This document shows positions 26,280 through 35,169 of a stretch of 56,295 bases of DNA, piece after piece. The notes beneath the pieces were generated by a model. The model made no database searches and was not told the DNA's origin. It saw only the letters and a list, made by a program, of their open reading frames with translations. The stretch is from Bacteroidales bacterium H4 (GTDB lineage Bacteria > Bacteroidota > Bacteroidia > Bacteroidales > Muribaculaceae), in NCBI GenBank assembly GCA_001701165.1, contig DAAP01000014.1, positions 1-56,295 on the forward strand, written 5' to 3'. The number at the start of each line of letters is the position of its first letter. Within the stretch, counting starts at the first letter, position 1. The position numbers and the translations under genes were made by a program.

Positions 26280-26299
26280 GTATGTGTTGGCTGTGGATG

Positions 26300-27046
26300 T
26301 TACATGTTCATGCCGCCATCCACCTGTATTACTTGGCCGGATACGTATGAGGACATGTCCGAGGCAAGGAAGGTGGCAACGTTGGCGATATCCTCTACTT
26401 TGCCGCCACGACGCAGGGGTATTTTCCTGGTCCATTCGGCGCGTACGTCATCGGGCAGGGCTGCGGTCATGGCTGTCTCGATAAATCCCGGGGCGATGGC
26501 GTTGGCGCGGATGCCGCGTGAGCCAACTTCTTGGGCGATGGATTTGGATAGGGCTATAAGACCGGCCTTAGATGATGCGTAGTTGGCTTGGCCCGCATTG
26601 CCGTGTACTCCGACAACGGATGCCATATTGATGATGGAACCGCTGCGCTGGCGCATCATGATGGGCAGCACTGCGTGAATAAAGTTAAATGCACTTTTGA
26701 GGTTGACGTTGATTACGGCGTCCCATTGCTGCTCGGACATGCGAAGCATCAGGCCGTCTTTGGTGATGCCGGCATTGTTGACCAGAATGTCGATACTGCC
26801 GAAGTCTTTGTGTATTTGGCCAACCACTTCCTCTGTTTGAGCGAAGTCGGCAGCATTAGAAGCATAACCCTTGGCTTTGACTCCCAAAGCAGCTATTTCG
26901 GCTTCGGTCGCTTTGCCGTTTTCATCGATAACGAGATCTGTGAATGCGATGTTGGCTCCTTCTTGCGCAAATTTCAATGCTATGGCCTTACCAATGCCGC
27001 GTGCGGCACCGGTAATCAGGGCTGTCTTACCTTCAAGTAATTTCAT
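26300..27046 (-). CDS. fabG: 3-oxoacyl-[acyl-carrier-protein] reductase FabG
   Basis: A 248-aa short-chain dehydrogenase reducing beta-ketoacyl-ACP with NADPH in fatty-acid elongation. GAARGIGK (residues 13-20) binds the cofactor, NNAG is at 90-93, and the catalytic Ser143, Tyr156 and Lys160 lie in MASVVGVHGNAGQANYASSK. GITKDGLMLRM is the typical FabG loop. Length and motifs are canonical. It is divergent from purL and has its own promoter. Confidence 0.93.
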   Translation of the reverse strand: MKLLEGKTALITGAARGIGKAIALKFAQEGANIAFTDLVIDENGKATEAEIAALGVKAKGYASNAADFAQTEEVVGQIHKDFGSIDILVNNAGITKDGLMLRMSEQQWDAVINVNLKSAFNFIHAVLPIMMRQRSGSIINMASVVGVHGNAGQANYASSKAGLIALSKSIAQEVGSRGIRANAIAPGFIETAMTAALPDDVRAEWTRKIPLRRGGKVEDIANVATFLASDMSSYVSGQVIQVDGGMNM

Positions 27047-27127
27047 GTTTTGTGTTGTGTATGATGGTGTATGTTTAGTGTATGCGTTGCCTGATGGCGT
27101 GCCCGTTGGTACGGCGCATATTCACCG

Positions 27128-27160
27128 CAAAGTTACTAATTATTTTTGAGACCGCGGCAA
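27128..27160 (-). promoter_or_regulatory. Promoter of fabG
   Basis: TAACTTTG (27135-27128) on the minus strand with a TTG (27160-27158) 22 nt upstream. The leader would be about 77 nt. Confidence 0.45.
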
Positions 27161-27205
27161 TGAAGATTTAAGGCTTGTAAAATGTGCTGAAATACCATGG
27201 TCTCA

Positions 27206-27237
27206 TTTGTTGACGTCGCCAAAAAAACGTACCTTTG
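27206..27237 (+). promoter_or_regulatory. Promoter of purL
   Basis: TTTG (27206-27209), 20-nt spacer, TACCTTTG (27230-27237): a complete Bacteroidota promoter. Transcription would start near 27242, which argues that the frame from 27197 is not used and that the start is 27314. Confidence 0.7.
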
Positions 27238-27313
27238 TGCATCAGTAAAGGTCGTGTGCGGTCTTGTACCGTGCCGACATAATCGACATCTATATTCCCC
27301 ACGCTACACCATT

Positions 27314-30300
27314 ATGCTTGTTTATTTCAAGAAAGGTGCCACGAAGGTTTACGCAGTTGATACCGCGCGTTCGTTGACGGACAGCGAGGTCGATCGGCTG
27401 TCTTGGCTCTTCGGCGGTGCCCGTCGTCTCGTGTCTTCCAACATCAAACAATCCTTTATCGGACCGCGCCGCGAGATGGTGACTCCATGGAGTACCAATG
27501 CTGTTGAGATTTGCCAAAACATGGGCATAGACTGCATTCGTCGCATCGAGCAGTTTGATCGTGCCGACAAAGGCACAACTTATGACAGAATGTTGCAACG
27601 CTATTATAATGCCTTGGATGCACATGTGTTTGATGTGGATACAAGCCGGGCTCCTATCCGCTATATCGAAGACATCGCAGCATATAACGTAAGCGAAGGC
27701 TTGGCTTTGAGTGCCGATGAGGTCGAGTACTTACAGGGGCTTGCAAAACGCATGAATAGGCCGCTTACGGATAGTGAGGTTTTCGGATTCAGCCAAGTCA
27801 ATTCGGAGCATTGTCGCCATAAGATTTTTAATGGCACGTTCGTCATTGACGGCAAGGAACAGCCGCTGTCGCTGTTCAAACTGATAAAAAAGACAAGTAA
27901 AACCAATCCCAATGGCTTGGTGTCGGCATATAAAGACAACGTGGCTTTTGTGCGAGGCCCGCGTATGCGACAGTTTGCACCCGTGTCGGGCGAGTATGCA
28001 TCATATTTTGAGGAGAAGAATGTCCCGACTGTACTTTCGTTGAAGGCTGAGACGCATAATTTTCCGACAACTGTTGAACCTTTTAACGGAGCGGCTACAG
28101 GTACCGGCGGCGAGATACGCGACCGTCTTGGCGGCGGTCGTGCCAGCCTCCCTTTGGCAGGAACGGCAGTATATATGACATCGTATCCTCGCCTTAATGG
28201 CCTTCGCCCGTGGGAATTGATGATGAATCCGCGAGTATGGTTATATCAGACGCCGGCCGAAATATTGATTAAGGCCAGCAATGGTGCCAGTGACTTCGGC
28301 AATAAGTACGGTCAGCCGCTGATATGTGGGTCGGTACTCACATTTGAGTATTCGGACGATGGCATTGAGTATGCCTACGACAAGGTTGTGATGCTGGCCG
28401 GAGGGGTAGGGTACGCCCGAGCCCGTGATGCGGTCAAGGGCCATCCTCATAGCGGCGAAAGTGTCATTGTGATGGGAGGCGACAATTATCGTATCGGCAT
28501 GGGTGGCGGTGCAGTGTCTTCGGTTGCTACAGGCCAGTATGCCAATGCCATTGAGCTTAATGCCGTACAACGAGCAAACCCCGAGATGCAGAAACGTGTG
28601 GCCAATGTCATACGTGCGCTCAGCGAAAGTGACACCAATCCGATAGTCTCTATACACGACCATGGAGCCGGTGGACATCTTAATGCCTTATCTGAATTAG
28701 TGGAAGAGACAGGCGGATATATTGACATAGATCGACTGCCCGTGGGTGATCCGACACTGAGTGACAAGGAAATCATAGGCAACGAATCTCAGGAACGCAT
28801 GGGCATGGTAGTGCGCGGTAAGGACGTGGAGCGCATACGCCGTATTGCAGAGCGTGAACGAGCTCCGATGTACGAAGTCGGGCATACCACTGCCGACCAT
28901 CGCTTTGTGTTCGGGCATGGCGGTATGGACGACAGCGACCGACAGGAATCAGGGCCTATAGATTTGGCCATGGCAGACATGTTCGGATCTTCGCCAAGGA
29001 CCGTGATGACGGATAATACGGTCGTGCGACACCATGCATCTGTCCGATATGATGTTGCGTGCATGGACAAGTATGTAGCCGATGTATTGTCCTTGGAGGC
29101 TGTGGCGTGCAAGGATTGGCTCACTAATAAGGTGGACCGCAGCGTTACCGGACGCGTGGCGCGTCAGCAATGCCAAGGTGCATTACAATTGCCTTTGAGT
29201 GATTGCGGCGTAGTGTCCATAGATTTCACCGGACGACGTGGCATAGCTACGTCGATAGGCCATGCACCGCAGGCTGCATTGTGCGATGCTGCAGCCGGGT
29301 CGCGTATGGCTATTGCCGAAGCGTTGACCAATATAGTTGGGGCAGATTCGGTCGCCGGCCTTCGCAGTGTAAGTCTCAGCGCCAATTGGATGTGGCCGTG
29401 CCGTAATCCGGGCGAAGATGCTGCCTTGTATCGAGCCGTCGAGTCGTGTAGCGAATTTGCCTGCGCATTGGGCGTGAATATACCCACGGGCAAGGATTCG
29501 TTGTCAATGACGCAAAAGTATCCTGACGGGCGTCGAGTGATGGCTCCCGGTACGGTGATAATTTCGGCGGCAGCGCCGGTGCGCGACATCCGCCGCACGC
29601 TTTCGCCGGTATTGGTGCAAAAGAAGTCTTCGACATTATATTATATCGACTTTGCGGGCGATACTCTTCGTCTTGGCGGGTCGGCTTTGGCCCAGACAAT
29701 GGGTTTGGTAGGAAACAAGGCGCCCGAAGTGGATGCAGTGACGTTGGCTCACGCTTTCGGAGCTGTGCAAACCATTGTCCGTAAGCGCAAGGCCTTGGCA
29801 ATGCACGATGTAAGTGCCGGCGGTCTGGTGACAACCTTATTAGAGATGGCCTTTGCCAATACATCGGGTGGGCTCGAAATCGATTTGTCTGAAATGGCAG
29901 GCAGTATGGGAGGCGACTTGGTCAGCGCATTGTTTGCCGAGAATCCGGCAGTGGTGATGCAGGTGGACAATGGTACGACCGAATCTGTCGAAGCGATACT
30001 CAACGAAGCCGGAGTGCGGTATTTCGCAATAGGTCATCCTGTTACGTCCGGACGTACTCTGGAGGTTAAGGTCGGCACCGATACCCATAGTTTTGACATA
30101 GATGCACTCCGTTCGATATGGTATGAGCCTTCGTATAGGCTTGATTGCTTGCAAAGTGGCGAAGAATGTGCTGCCGCACGCTGTGATAATTTGGGGCATC
30201 AGCCGTTACGCTACATTTTCCCCTCCGGATGGAAGGGAAGCAAGGAGATGACGATACGTCCCGAGGCTTCGGTCAGCGGTCGTCCGCGTGCCGCAATTAT

Positions 30301-31039
30301 CCGTGACAAGGGTATCAATGGCGAGCGCGAGATGGCGTATTCGCTATATCTGGCCGGTTTTGATGTCAAGGACGTTTGTATGACAGACTTGATGAGCGGA
30401 GCCGAGACGCTGGAGGATATCCGTATGATAGTGTTCTGCGGAGGCTTTTCCAATAGCGACGTGCTTGGCTCGGCCAAGGGCTGGGCTTCGGGCTTCCGTT
30501 GGAACGAGAAGGCTCGGAAGACGCTTGAAGCCTTCTATGCAAGGCGCGACACTCTGTCTTTGGGCGTATGCAATGGTTGCCAACTGATGATAGAACTTGG
30601 CCTGATAGCCCCGGAGGCCGGCGAGCGTATGCCGCGTATGGAGCACAACCGTTCGCATAAGTTCGAGTCTCAGTATCTCGGTATTATTGTGCCGCAGAAC
30701 AATACCGTGATGTTCGGCGGGCTTTCGGGATCACGCCTTGGTATATGGGTGGCGCATGGCGAAGGCCGCTTCAATCTTGGTGGCGCTGCCGGTGTCAAGA
30801 ACTTCAACGTTATAGCCAAGTATGCCTATCGGACTTATCCCGGCAATCCTAACGGCAGTGACGGGGCTGTGGCCGGTATTGCATCGCCGGACGGGCGCCA
30901 TGTAGCGATAATGCCGCACTTGGAGCGCGCCATATTCCCGTGGCAATGCGGACACTATCCGCGCAGTCGCCGCAATGACGCGGTTACGCCGTGGCTTGCC
31001 GCCTTCCGCGCTGCCTTCGAGTGGTGCGCCCGGCAGTGA
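27314..31039 (+). CDS. purL: Phosphoribosylformylglycinamidine synthase PurL
   Basis: A 1241-aa single-chain enzyme converting FGAR, glutamine and ATP to FGAM. The frame extends to 27197, but the promoter lies inside that extension, so the ATG at 27314 (MLVYFKKGATKVYAVDT) is used. Order: PurS-like N-domain, linker with SEVFGFSQVNSEHCRH, two AIRS-type ATP domains (KAETHNFPTTVEPFNGAATGTGG and DSLSMTQKYPDGRRV regions), and a C-terminal class-I glutaminase with Cys near 1086 in SLGVCNGCQLMIELG and a late His-Glu pair. Length matches large-type PurL. It ends 20 nt before a perfect 20-bp hairpin. Confidence 0.96.
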   Translation: MLVYFKKGATKVYAVDTARSLTDSEVDRLSWLFGGARRLVSSNIKQSFIGPRREMVTPWSTNAVEICQNMGIDCIRRIEQFDRADKGTTYDRMLQRYYNALDAHVFDVDTSRAPIRYIEDIAAYNVSEGLALSADEVEYLQGLAKRMNRPLTDSEVFGFSQVNSEHCRHKIFNGTFVIDGKEQPLSLFKLIKKTSKTNPNGLVSAYKDNVAFVRGPRMRQFAPVSGEYASYFEEKNVPTVLSLKAETHNFPTTVEPFNGAATGTGGEIRDRLGGGRASLPLAGTAVYMTSYPRLNGLRPWELMMNPRVWLYQTPAEILIKASNGASDFGNKYGQPLICGSVLTFEYSDDGIEYAYDKVVMLAGGVGYARARDAVKGHPHSGESVIVMGGDNYRIGMGGGAVSSVATGQYANAIELNAVQRANPEMQKRVANVIRALSESDTNPIVSIHDHGAGGHLNALSELVEETGGYIDIDRLPVGDPTLSDKEIIGNESQERMGMVVRGKDVERIRRIAERERAPMYEVGHTTADHRFVFGHGGMDDSDRQESGPIDLAMADMFGSSPRTVMTDNTVVRHHASVRYDVACMDKYVADVLSLEAVACKDWLTNKVDRSVTGRVARQQCQGALQLPLSDCGVVSIDFTGRRGIATSIGHAPQAALCDAAAGSRMAIAEALTNIVGADSVAGLRSVSLSANWMWPCRNPGEDAALYRAVESCSEFACALGVNIPTGKDSLSMTQKYPDGRRVMAPGTVIISAAAPVRDIRRTLSPVLVQKKSSTLYYIDFAGDTLRLGGSALAQTMGLVGNKAPEVDAVTLAHAFGAVQTIVRKRKALAMHDVSAGGLVTTLLEMAFANTSGGLEIDLSEMAGSMGGDLVSALFAENPAVVMQVDNGTTESVEAILNEAGVRYFAIGHPVTSGRTLEVKVGTDTHSFDIDALRSIWYEPSYRLDCLQSGEECAAARCDNLGHQPLRYIFPSGWKGSKEMTIRPEASVSGRPRAAIIRDKGINGEREMAYSLYLAGFDVKDVCMTDLMSGAETLEDIRMIVFCGGFSNSDVLGSAKGWASGFRWNEKARKTLEAFYARRDTLSLGVCNGCQLMIELGLIAPEAGERMPRMEHNRSHKFESQYLGIIVPQNNTVMFGGLSGSRLGIWVAHGEGRFNLGGAAGVKNFNVIAKYAYRTYPGNPNGSDGAVAGIASPDGRHVAIMPHLERAIFPWQCGHYPRSRRNDAVTPWLAAFRAAFEWCARQ

Positions 31040-31059
31040 TGCGCTCCACTAAGAGGAAG

Positions 31060-31103
31060 ATACAGACAGCGGGCTGCGCTTCGGCGCAGCCCGCTGTCTG
31101 TAT
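31060..31103. other. Perfect 20-bp hairpin with TTCG loop between convergent genes
   Basis: 31060-31079 and 31084-31103 are exact inverted repeats around a TTCG tetraloop. It lies 20 nt after purL and 16 nt before the end of the LRR gene. Neither side has a U-tract, so it is not a standard intrinsic terminator. It could end both converging transcripts, stabilise mRNA 3' ends or be a chance relic. Confidence 0.7.
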
Positions 31104-31119
31104 GGTAAGTCGTCCCGGT

Positions 31120-33744
31120 TTAGAGGGCGACCTTGAAGGTCTTGCCGGCTACGGCCACGATGTATATGCCGTGGTGACCGAGGGCGATTTCTTTGCTTGT
31201 TCCGGAATAGGCTGTGCGTCCGGCGAGGTCGTATACTGCCACAGCGGCGTCCGCTTCGGCTCCGTTGATGTGTATGGTGCCGGCCGAGACAAACACGCTT
31301 ACACTGTTGTCATCGTTGGCAAAGACATCGTCCACGCCGCCCATGTCTTTTTCGACTATATTGCCGAACTTTTTCCACAGTCCGTGTTCTTTGTAAGCCT
31401 GAGCCGAACCGGTGGGCACGTACAGCGTTACATCCTGATAGCGGTAGCTTTCAAGGATGTCATAGCCATAATCTTCTGCGCTGTCGAGGGTGAAGTTGTA
31501 TGGCTTTGCAGTGCGGCAGGTTATGCTCTTGAGGTTGGGACAGCCGTAGAATATGTGCTTGTATAATGTTCCTGAATATTCGGTATTGTAGGGTTCGATG
31601 GTTACTTCTTCCAACGACTTGCAGTTGATAAATTCGCCCATGAATAGCTTGTCCGTCTTAATTTTGGCTTTTTTTAGCCCGGTGCAGTTGGCAAAGGCAA
31701 AATCTGCATAAGTAAGAACCATGCGATTTTCCTCGGTTATCTCGACTTGCTCAATTTTGCTGCAACCATCAAAAGCATGGCTGCCGAGCGTTATAGGCTT
31801 TTCAAATTTCAGCGAGGTAATTTTGTCGCAGTTATAGAATGCGTAATCAAGGGCGTCTTCGCTTTTAATTGTAACGTCACCGGCCTTTCCCGGTATGCAG
31901 GCTACATCCCACATACCACCATATGTGAGTATTCCGTCTGAAACTCCATAATATTTTGACTGTGATATATACTGACTAATATTAGCACTGCCGGGTGCGA
32001 TAGCTCTGATTGTAAGCTGTATTGAACTGGGTATAGTCAGGGATGTCAGCTTGGCATTGTTGTCGAAGATATGGTGCATTGTCGCCCTTACATCGTATGT
32101 CGTTCCGCCAATGGTAGCCTGTTCGGGGATAATAAAGTCGCCTATGACTTTTTGGGGGTCGGCATATAGTGCGCCACAATGACTGCTGCTATAGAGCTTG
32201 CTGTCGTAGGTCAGCCCGTTGTTATCCGAGCCGAGTGTGTTCTCGATGGTGGAAACTTTGCCCCATATGGCATCGTTGGTGTATGCGTCTTTGCTCTCGT
32301 AGGGCACTTTGAGTGTGAATTTGGCTATGTTGTTTGCATTGTCTGACAGTTCGCCTTCGCATTGCGGCGGGGTGGCATTCAGCGCATATATTGTCGTTGA
32401 GTAATTACTGTGTAATGAGAATGCCTCTTTGCCCACCTTGTTTACTTTGGGGCTAAGTATTATGTCTTTTAAGGATGTGCATTCGTAGAACATATACTCT
32501 CCGACAACTTCGGACTCTATCTTAGCATATTTAAGGTAGTGGCAGCCCCCAAAGACTGTACGTCCGAGGGTGGTGACGGATGCCGGGATAGTTACCTTTG
32601 TCAGGTGTTTGCAGTATCCGAACGCTAAATAGCCGATTTCGTTAAGTGTGTTGGGAAGAACGACGGAGGTGATATTGCTACTTAGGAAGGCGCGTTCGGC
32701 AATGGTGCGCACGCCGTCCGGTACGGCCACGGGGTCGAAGTAGTGTCCAGGGCATTTGAGCAGGGTGGCGCCGTCGGCGGTGTAGAGGATGCCATCGATG
32801 TCCTTGTAGTACCGGCTACCGTCCTCAACGGTAATGCGCTCAAGGCGTGTGTCGTATCCAAGGAACTCCTCGCCGATTTCGCGCATGGTGGCCGGGATGG
32901 TGAGCGAAGTAATCTTGTCGCAGTTATAGAATGTTTTGGTGGCGATGCCGGTCACGGTGTAGTCTGTGCCGTTGATGGCAACGGTAGACGGAATTACTAC
33001 GTCGCTGCCTAAGGATTTGTCATAATGGACGGCTTGGCACTCGTGTTTCTCGGCATCGGTAATCATAAAGGTGAAGCCGTTATTGGTTGCATCATCGGAG
33101 TATATACGGCAGTCTTTCCACACATCGGCGGCGCGATAGTCTGCCACGGCAGAGGAGGGGACATACACAATGCCATCGAAGCCATAAGTGAACTTGGTGG
33201 TGTAAGTGATTTCGGGCGGCGTGGTGCCTAAGCAACGGATTTCTTGAACGGTTGCAGGTACTCTACTGCTGTTTAGTGCCTGTACCGAAGCGAAGTAGAT
33301 AATCTGGTTTAGGCCTGACAATCCGAAGGACCACCCGTCAGGCTCGTTTTTGCAGCGAATGTATGCCGTGGTTAGATCGGGGCATAAACTGAAAGCCCTA
33401 TTGGCGCTTTCGAGATTTAAGGGAAGGTCTATGGTCGTCAGGCTCTGACATTTGTAAAAAGCGCGGCTCTGTATTGTCGTTACGGTTGACGGGACTGTGA
33501 GCGAGGTGATGGGCGCCTCTTGGAAGGCCTTGCTGTCGATGCGTACAACGGTATAAGTGATGCCGTTATCCGCCACCTTGGCCGGGATGTCAAGCGAGGT
33601 GGGGATGGTGGCGGCATCGTAGCCGGTGACTGCGCACTCGTTTTTTTCACTGTCGATGACGGTGAAGCTGAGACCGCCGCTATCGAAAGCCGACATGGTG
33701 GCCGTGGCCAGCAAAGTCGTGATTGTGAGTAATAATTTTTTCAT
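31120..33744 (-). CDS. BspA-like leucine-rich-repeat surface protein
   Basis: An 874-aa exported protein. The signal peptide is KKLLLTITTLLATATMSA. The body is a series of BspA-type LRR_5 repeats with signatures such as ITSLTVPSTVTTIQSRAFYKCQ and ITSVVLPNTLNEIGYLAFGYCK. The C-terminus has a type-IX-like end: VAVYDLAGRTAYSG then GHHGIYIVAVAGKTFKV. Such proteins bind host or dietary ligands on the surface in gut and oral Bacteroidota; the ligand is unknown. It starts 30 nt after the end of engB on the same strand. Confidence 0.85.
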   Translation of the reverse strand: MKKLLLTITTLLATATMSAFDSGGLSFTVIDSEKNECAVTGYDAATIPTSLDIPAKVADNGITYTVVRIDSKAFQEAPITSLTVPSTVTTIQSRAFYKCQSLTTIDLPLNLESANRAFSLCPDLTTAYIRCKNEPDGWSFGLSGLNQIIYFASVQALNSSRVPATVQEIRCLGTTPPEITYTTKFTYGFDGIVYVPSSAVADYRAADVWKDCRIYSDDATNNGFTFMITDAEKHECQAVHYDKSLGSDVVIPSTVAINGTDYTVTGIATKTFYNCDKITSLTIPATMREIGEEFLGYDTRLERITVEDGSRYYKDIDGILYTADGATLLKCPGHYFDPVAVPDGVRTIAERAFLSSNITSVVLPNTLNEIGYLAFGYCKHLTKVTIPASVTTLGRTVFGGCHYLKYAKIESEVVGEYMFYECTSLKDIILSPKVNKVGKEAFSLHSNYSTTIYALNATPPQCEGELSDNANNIAKFTLKVPYESKDAYTNDAIWGKVSTIENTLGSDNNGLTYDSKLYSSSHCGALYADPQKVIGDFIIPEQATIGGTTYDVRATMHHIFDNNAKLTSLTIPSSIQLTIRAIAPGSANISQYISQSKYYGVSDGILTYGGMWDVACIPGKAGDVTIKSEDALDYAFYNCDKITSLKFEKPITLGSHAFDGCSKIEQVEITEENRMVLTYADFAFANCTGLKKAKIKTDKLFMGEFINCKSLEEVTIEPYNTEYSGTLYKHIFYGCPNLKSITCRTAKPYNFTLDSAEDYGYDILESYRYQDVTLYVPTGSAQAYKEHGLWKKFGNIVEKDMGGVDDVFANDDNSVSVFVSAGTIHINGAEADAAVAVYDLAGRTAYSGTSKEIALGHHGIYIVAVAGKTFKVAL

Positions 33745-33773
33745 TAAGTGTAAGCGTTAAATGTTAGTGATGG

Positions 33774-34406
33774 CTAATTAATTATATCGAGTTGGGAATT
33801 TGGAAGTTCGACGGGTAGGGTGTTGAGGTTCTCGATATAGTCGAGAAGTTCAAAGCGGCCACGGCGGTCTATGCTCGAAGTGCGGAATACGGGAGGCAGT
33901 TCCTCCCAGTATTCACGCAGCGTTTCGAGGTATTTGGTGGTGACGGTCTTGGCCGCGTTCGACGTCATTTTGTCCAGCTTGGTGAAGACTATGGCAAATG
34001 GCACGCCATTCTCGCCTAACCAGTTCATAAATTCGAGGTCTATGTCCTGGGGCAGGTGACGCCCGTCTATTAGCAGGAACAGGCACGTCATTTGCGGACG
34101 CTTGAGAATATAGCCCTTGATCATTGCTTCGAGGCGGCAGCGGTCGTCCTTGCTGCGCCGCGCGTACCCATAGCCGGGCAAGTCTACGATATACCATGCG
34201 TCATCTACGAGGAAGTGGTTGATAAGCATGGTCTTGCCGGGGGTGGCGGAGGTCATGGCCAGCGAGCGATTGCCCGTGAGCATATTTATCAGCGAGGACT
34301 TGCCTACGTTGGAGCGCCCTATAAAGGCGTACTCGTGCATGGCCGTTTTGGGACATTTATCCACATCGGGGCTACTGGTGACGAAGCATGCGTTGGATAT
34401 ATTCAT
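33774..34406 (-). CDS. engB: Ribosome biogenesis GTPase EngB (YihA/YsxC)
   Basis: A 210-aa GTPase needed for late 50S assembly. The start at 34406 (MNISNACFVTSSPDVDKCP) is used because a full promoter overlaps the longer frame to 34457. The P-loop is GRSNVGKSS (30-38), G2 is SATPGKT, G3 is VDLPGYGYA (74-82) and G4 is TKLDK. The length is normal. The gene is independently promoted although it follows a run of secreted-protein genes. Confidence 0.94.
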   Translation of the reverse strand: MNISNACFVTSSPDVDKCPKTAMHEYAFIGRSNVGKSSLINMLTGNRSLAMTSATPGKTMLINHFLVDDAWYIVDLPGYGYARRSKDDRCRLEAMIKGYILKRPQMTCLFLLIDGRHLPQDIDLEFMNWLGENGVPFAIVFTKLDKMTSNAAKTVTTKYLETLREYWEELPPVFRTSSIDRRGRFELLDYIENLNTLPVELPNSQLDIIN

Positions 34407-34444
34407 AGTCAAGACGTTGTCAAGTGGTCGTTTGCAATCTTTTG

Positions 34445-34476
34445 CAAAGGTAACCATAAACCACTAATTATTCAAA
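34445..34476 (-). promoter_or_regulatory. Promoter of engB
   Basis: TACCTTTG (34452-34445) with TTTG (34476-34473) exactly 20 nt upstream on the minus strand. Start near 34440, a leader of about 35 nt. Confidence 0.65.
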
Positions 34477-34517
34477 TTCCGTTCTATTTGGCTTGTGCTG
34501 TTATATTCGTTATCTCT

Positions 34518-34578
34518 TTATATGCGTATTTTGCGTATGCCTTGTGCTGATTTGATGATGTATATGCCGCGAGGCAGC
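34518..34578 (-). pseudogene. Remnant of a C-terminal sorting tail
   Basis: Just past the stop of the 189-aa secreted gene (34579), a different frame reads GELPRGIYIIKSAQGIRKIR up to a stop at 34518. LPRGIYI followed by a basic strand is the typical last segment of Bacteroidales type-IX-like sorting domains. Without an upstream body it looks like the decayed 3' end of another gene, joined here by a deletion. It is not expected to be translated alone. Confidence 0.4.
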
Positions 34579-35148
34579 TCACCAGTTGGTGTAGGTGTTG
34601 GCTTCGCTCCAATACTGACTGCCGCCTTGAGTGAAAACAACGCGTTCGCCATAGCCATATACTTTGATACAATAACAGTCCTGCCATGTGACGTATAAAA
34701 CCATGTCATCGTCATTGGGAACTAATTTGAACATCCAATAAGAATGTTTGACTGTGGCGCATTTATTTCTGTTGTTGTAGGATTTGTCGTATATCTCGTC
34801 AACTGTTCCATTGCCACTGGTACTACCATCATTTTCTAAGGCAATTATATGGTTCTTTTCATTGCCCCAGTACCCAAGCCAATATTTGCCATATTCAACT
34901 CCATCTGAGTAGTTGAAATATAGAACACCTTTATCAACACTGCCTTTACATGTTTTTATGCCATCATCATCCATTTTTATCCGCACAGAGTACCCATCAT
35001 CTTTCTTTTGAATTTTGATGTTGCCAATATTATTATCCTTTGACGGATACCATACGCCCTCGAAGTCCTGTGCGCTTGCGCTGACGAAGCCGAAGAACAA
35101 GAGTATATATGATAGTAATAGCCGTTTGGGTCTGTTAAGCTGTTTCAT
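34579..35148 (-). CDS. Small secreted paralog I (QDFEGVWYP type)
   Basis: A 189-aa exported protein of unknown family. After the signal peptide (RLLLSYILLFFGFVSASA) the mature chain starts QDFEGVWYP, contains IKIQKKDDGYSVRIK and ends SEANTYTNW. The paralog at 36833-37381 shares all three blocks (QDFEGVWYP, SIKIQKNADGYSAQIK, ANTYTNW). The fold looks beta-rich, lipocalin-like at most. It follows a BACON lipoprotein gene by 21 nt and is the last of a three-gene unit. Six cysteine and many Asn/Asp residues are noted; there is no lipobox. Confidence 0.7.
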   Translation of the reverse strand: MKQLNRPKRLLLSYILLFFGFVSASAQDFEGVWYPSKDNNIGNIKIQKKDDGYSVRIKMDDDGIKTCKGSVDKGVLYFNYSDGVEYGKYWLGYWGNEKNHIIALENDGSTSGNGTVDEIYDKSYNNRNKCATVKHSYWMFKLVPNDDDMVLYVTWQDCYCIKVYGYGERVVFTQGGSQYWSEANTYTNW

Positions 35149-35169
35149 GTTTTTTTGTTATAAGTGGTT

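Noticed and set aside
27197..27313. N-terminal extension of purL
   Set aside because: A full promoter lies inside the extension and the family N-terminus begins at 27314.
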